From Akebia trifoliata (Eukaryota > Streptophyta > Magnoliopsida > Ranunculales > Lardizabalaceae), in the NCBI GenBank assembly GCA_017979445.1, contig CM030713.1:30905915-30969914 (forward strand): a DNA stretch of 64,000 nt, read 5' to 3'. This document shows positions 61,301 through 64,000 of the stretch, piece after piece. Made by a program: the position numbers and the translations under genes. Below the pieces are notes generated by a model that ran no database searches, was not told the origin of the DNA, and saw nothing but the letters and a program-made list of their open reading frames with translations. Numbering within the stretch: the first letter of the stretch is position 1; each line of letters starts with the position of its first letter.

Positions 61301-62796
61301 TTTCTTCGGGATCAGTATATAAGTCTATGTTTACAAAGTCTCAGAAAGTTTCCCACCAGAAACATTGCTCAACCTAGTAACCATCAAATAAAAAAGAGGT
61401 ACCATTTCTCCTTCCTGAATGTCGCGACGTGCAAAGAGGCCCCATCCATGTATTCCAGATCTACCAAAGCAAACCCTATCATTTTCGGTTCTCTGAAGCC
61501 ATGAGTAAATAACAATAAAGATGAGAAGTGTGAATGGGGAAAGCAGAAAAAGAGAAAGAGAGCACGGAGTATGGGTAATTTGCCTGTAAGTAGTAAAGCC
61601 GTTCCCTGAATGTAGAAAAAGATTTAGGATCCTTTTCTTCCTGTTTTAAAAGAAACAAGAAAAAAAATAAGAACTTCATTTCCAGATTTATTAATACCAC
61701 TTCCAAATCAAAAATCTAAAAATGGCAACAAAACTCCATGGTCAATAATAACAAGAAACTACCTTAATTGTGTTCAAGCTTTCTATCGTGTCTAAAGAAT
61801 GATGGCAAGGCCCCATTATTCGGTGGGCTATTGCCTCTTCTCCCGTCCTCTATCAAGCAAATAAAAAGAAAGAAATGAAGATGAGAAACAGGCCTGAATT
61901 ATCAATCATGCAGAGAGAAAATTAACAAAAAAATATATAAATTGAAGATGTCACAGCCTTTGTAAAGCAGAAATTGTGCCAGTTACAATGATTCCATATA
62001 GGAAAACATGTGAAGGAAAGTAATGTCTCCTACATTGTACTTAAGAAGTTAAAATGATGTGTTCACATATAAAAAGAACACTTCACAACCAAGTTTAAAT
62101 AGAACATCCAAATGATGTTTTGAAACTGAGACAGAGCTCAACCCAGCAAAGGAGAGCTAGTCAAGTCAACATAGTCTTATCTTACATTTGTCCTCCTAAT
62201 CCTAGACCTGTCTCCTCTTAGCCAGTGAGAAACATCTTCCATCGATCAAGATGTAGAAAAAGGTTCACTAAAGAAGCCAATTGATCAAGCAATGATGTTG
62301 TAGAAAGGGCTTGATTGATCAAGGTGGAACTCCTCACAGATCAGTCTGCCCCTCACAAAGCAACCTAGTGCAAAATCAGACTGGCTATATCAATTGTTTT
62401 CCATGTTCTTTTACACGTGTCCAGGTGAGGGTATGGGCTGATACAAGTTAGATTCGCCATCCCAATTCGGATATTTAAAACATTGGCCCTAAACAAAGAG
62501 CTTAAAAGCTAAATTTCTATTTTGATCAGTAACATTCAAGCAAACAGAAAGTCTTTTAAAAATCTGTGTAAGGTCATATGTAGTATACCTTATTTTTCAA
62601 TCTTTCAAAGATCCGGCACTTTGCAGCAGACAACGGATCCAAGTGATCACTTTCTACTTTTGAATCCTCCAGAGTCTCTGTTCTCTTAGATGAAATTAGC
62701 CTGGAACCAGTTCCCTTCTTATTTTGGAGCAGGCTTTTGGTAGAGAAAACCCCTAAAGGGCTCTGTACGACTAAAACATTATCTGGGTTTGGAGCC
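58387..62796 (-). CDS. ATX4: Histone H3K4 methyltransferase of the ATX4/ATX5 type, 3' part (gene continues beyond the right edge)
   Basis: Eight exons are visible: 62589-62796, 61763-61849, 61584-61640, 61403-61492, 60805-60891, 59577-59651, 59247-59347 and 58387-58477. Phases agree throughout. The first visible exon continues from an R codon split upstream and reads [18 protein letters not shown], typical of the stretch after the extended PHD of ATX3/4/5. The SET domain runs from [16 protein letters not shown] through [31 protein letters not shown] and [16 protein letters not shown] to [12 protein letters not shown]. The post-[16 protein letters not shown] ends the protein. All key SET residues (GWG, NHSC, Tyr of ELTYDY) are kept. 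[10 protein letters not shown] and [11 protein letters not shown] favour ATX4/5 over ATX3, though I cannot separate ATX4 from ATX5. The intron at 61493-61583 starts with GC. PWWP and PHD modules are outside the window. Confidence 0.93.
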
Positions 62797-64000
62797 CTGT
62801 GCAAAAGATAAAATTATGGAGCAAATAAGAATGGTTTTATCAGGTCAAGGCATAAAGCCATATGCTTGACACAATGGCATAAAATGTTCCTAATTTTGTG
62901 TGAGGGTGAGAGACATGAATGAATACCCATATAGGTTTCAAAAATCAAAAAACATCCCAAGTGATCTGTGTACCTGTCTTTTTGTTAAATTACAGGGACT
63001 ACTGTTAGGGGTAAGAAGTTTGAAATCATGTGCACAGCACATACACAAACATATAAGCACAATCAGGGGGGTAAGTGGGCCCGAGCATAGTCACCAAGTC
63101 GGAGTTCATGAATAAATCACCAAGGGAAAAATTCGATAAAAACAAAAAAATAAATCAGGCTAGGCTTAGGGTTGTGTAATTGTTCCTACTAAGTGGTGTT
63201 CTCATATTATATCATCAAATCCCATATTAAATTACAATAATAAATCACCAAACCCCATTTTGATATCATCAATGGGCCCTAGCACTAAGAGCCAGAATAA
63301 GAGTACATTTAGATGGATACATAGATGTAGATATAAAGCACAAAATCCCTTTGTACCGCAAAGCTTATTTTGCTACTTATTCAATTTTTTGTAGTACTGG
63401 GCATTTTTGTAATTCTATGGAGGTTAGTTCTATAATATTTGGATTGCTGTGTTGAAGAGACAACTCAAGCCATCCCCTAAGTTGTCTAAATTTACAAAAC
63501 TACCCAGTTAATCAGTTTCAATTTTCAAGCAACCAAATCCACCCACGTGTCACTCTATTAGGAATTATTACTTCTCTTTTTTTGGATTTTTCAAAAGGCC
63601 ACAACTTCCAACCGGTGACTTGGTTTTTCAATGAAAAAAAGACAGTTAGAAACCTCTCACTGAGATCTTTCCAGTATATCCACCATTAATATTTATCTAA
63701 ATGTACAATTGTTATTTACAATTTTCCTATAATGACCTTATAAACTTGGCTTTTTAAGATTGACATAATGTATAATACAAAGTGAAAATAAGCATGGTTG
63801 ACAAAATCATTTAGGTTTTAAAAATTTCCTACTACTTTTATTTCTGGGTTAGTCATCTCGATCTCCCTCACTTATAGAATCCTTTTACTTAAAGAAAAAC
63901 ATTTCTCCTATTATTCAAGAAAAAATCTATTAATCATATAAAAGCAGTGCTACTAGGGAAATATATATGATTTTTCCACCTCATTTATTTCATCCATGAC
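62797..64000 (-). other. Presumed intron of the ATX gene up to the window edge
   Basis: No exon matching the PHD region was recognised here. The sequence is AT-rich without a conserved open frame, so this is probably one intron of at least 1.2 kb. Confidence 0.5.

Overview
The window reads as nuclear DNA of a flowering plant, most likely a eudicot. It is AT-rich, its genes are split by GT-AG introns, and the proteins match plant-specific or plant-type families (plastid NADH-glutamate synthase, Trithorax-like ATX methyltransferase, OXA1, COX17, SDE2, UBR7, SFT2). I cannot place it at genus level. The given open reading frames cut these genes into pieces, so I rebuilt exon models by hand from splice sites and phase.

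Layout, left to right. 411-3059 (-) is the 5' part of mitochondrial OXA1, with its 3' part outside the window. 6739-9480 (+) is SDE2, a ubiquitin-like precursor with a C-terminal SAP domain. 10786-11043 (-) is COX17. 17485-22075 (+) is a UBR-box/PHD protein of the UBR7 type. 24731-37701 (-) is NADH-GOGAT (GLT1) in 22 exons. 37990-52037 is about 14 kb with no gene, only transposon debris and microsatellites. 52038-57018 (-) is an SFT2-family Golgi membrane protein. 58387-62796 (-) is the 3' part of an ATX4/5-type H3K4 methyltransferase that runs off the right edge.

The genes do not form one pathway and nothing suggests a cluster. There are loose functional echoes. OXA1 and COX17 both serve assembly of mitochondrial cytochrome oxidase. 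UBR7 and ATX both act on chromatin. GLT1 is the plastid nitrogen-assimilation enzyme.

The most consequential observation is a one-base frameshift in exon 4 of an otherwise intact GLT1: exon 4 is 154 nt where frame and family require 153. Two introns, GLT1 intron 2 and one in ATX, need a GC donor. The rest of the interest is in non-coding DNA. There are three miniature LTR retrotransposons (TRIMs), one with a perfect 5-bp target duplication. A tRNA-type SINE has a perfect 19-bp target duplication. A hAT-like 800-bp element lies inside an SFT2 intron. A roughly 900-bp foldback lies at 14.5-15.4 kb. A dispersed family of hairpin elements shares a conserved core at seven sites. No previously undescribed protein system was found. 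The best candidates for something new are the long foldback and the hairpin family as small-RNA sources.
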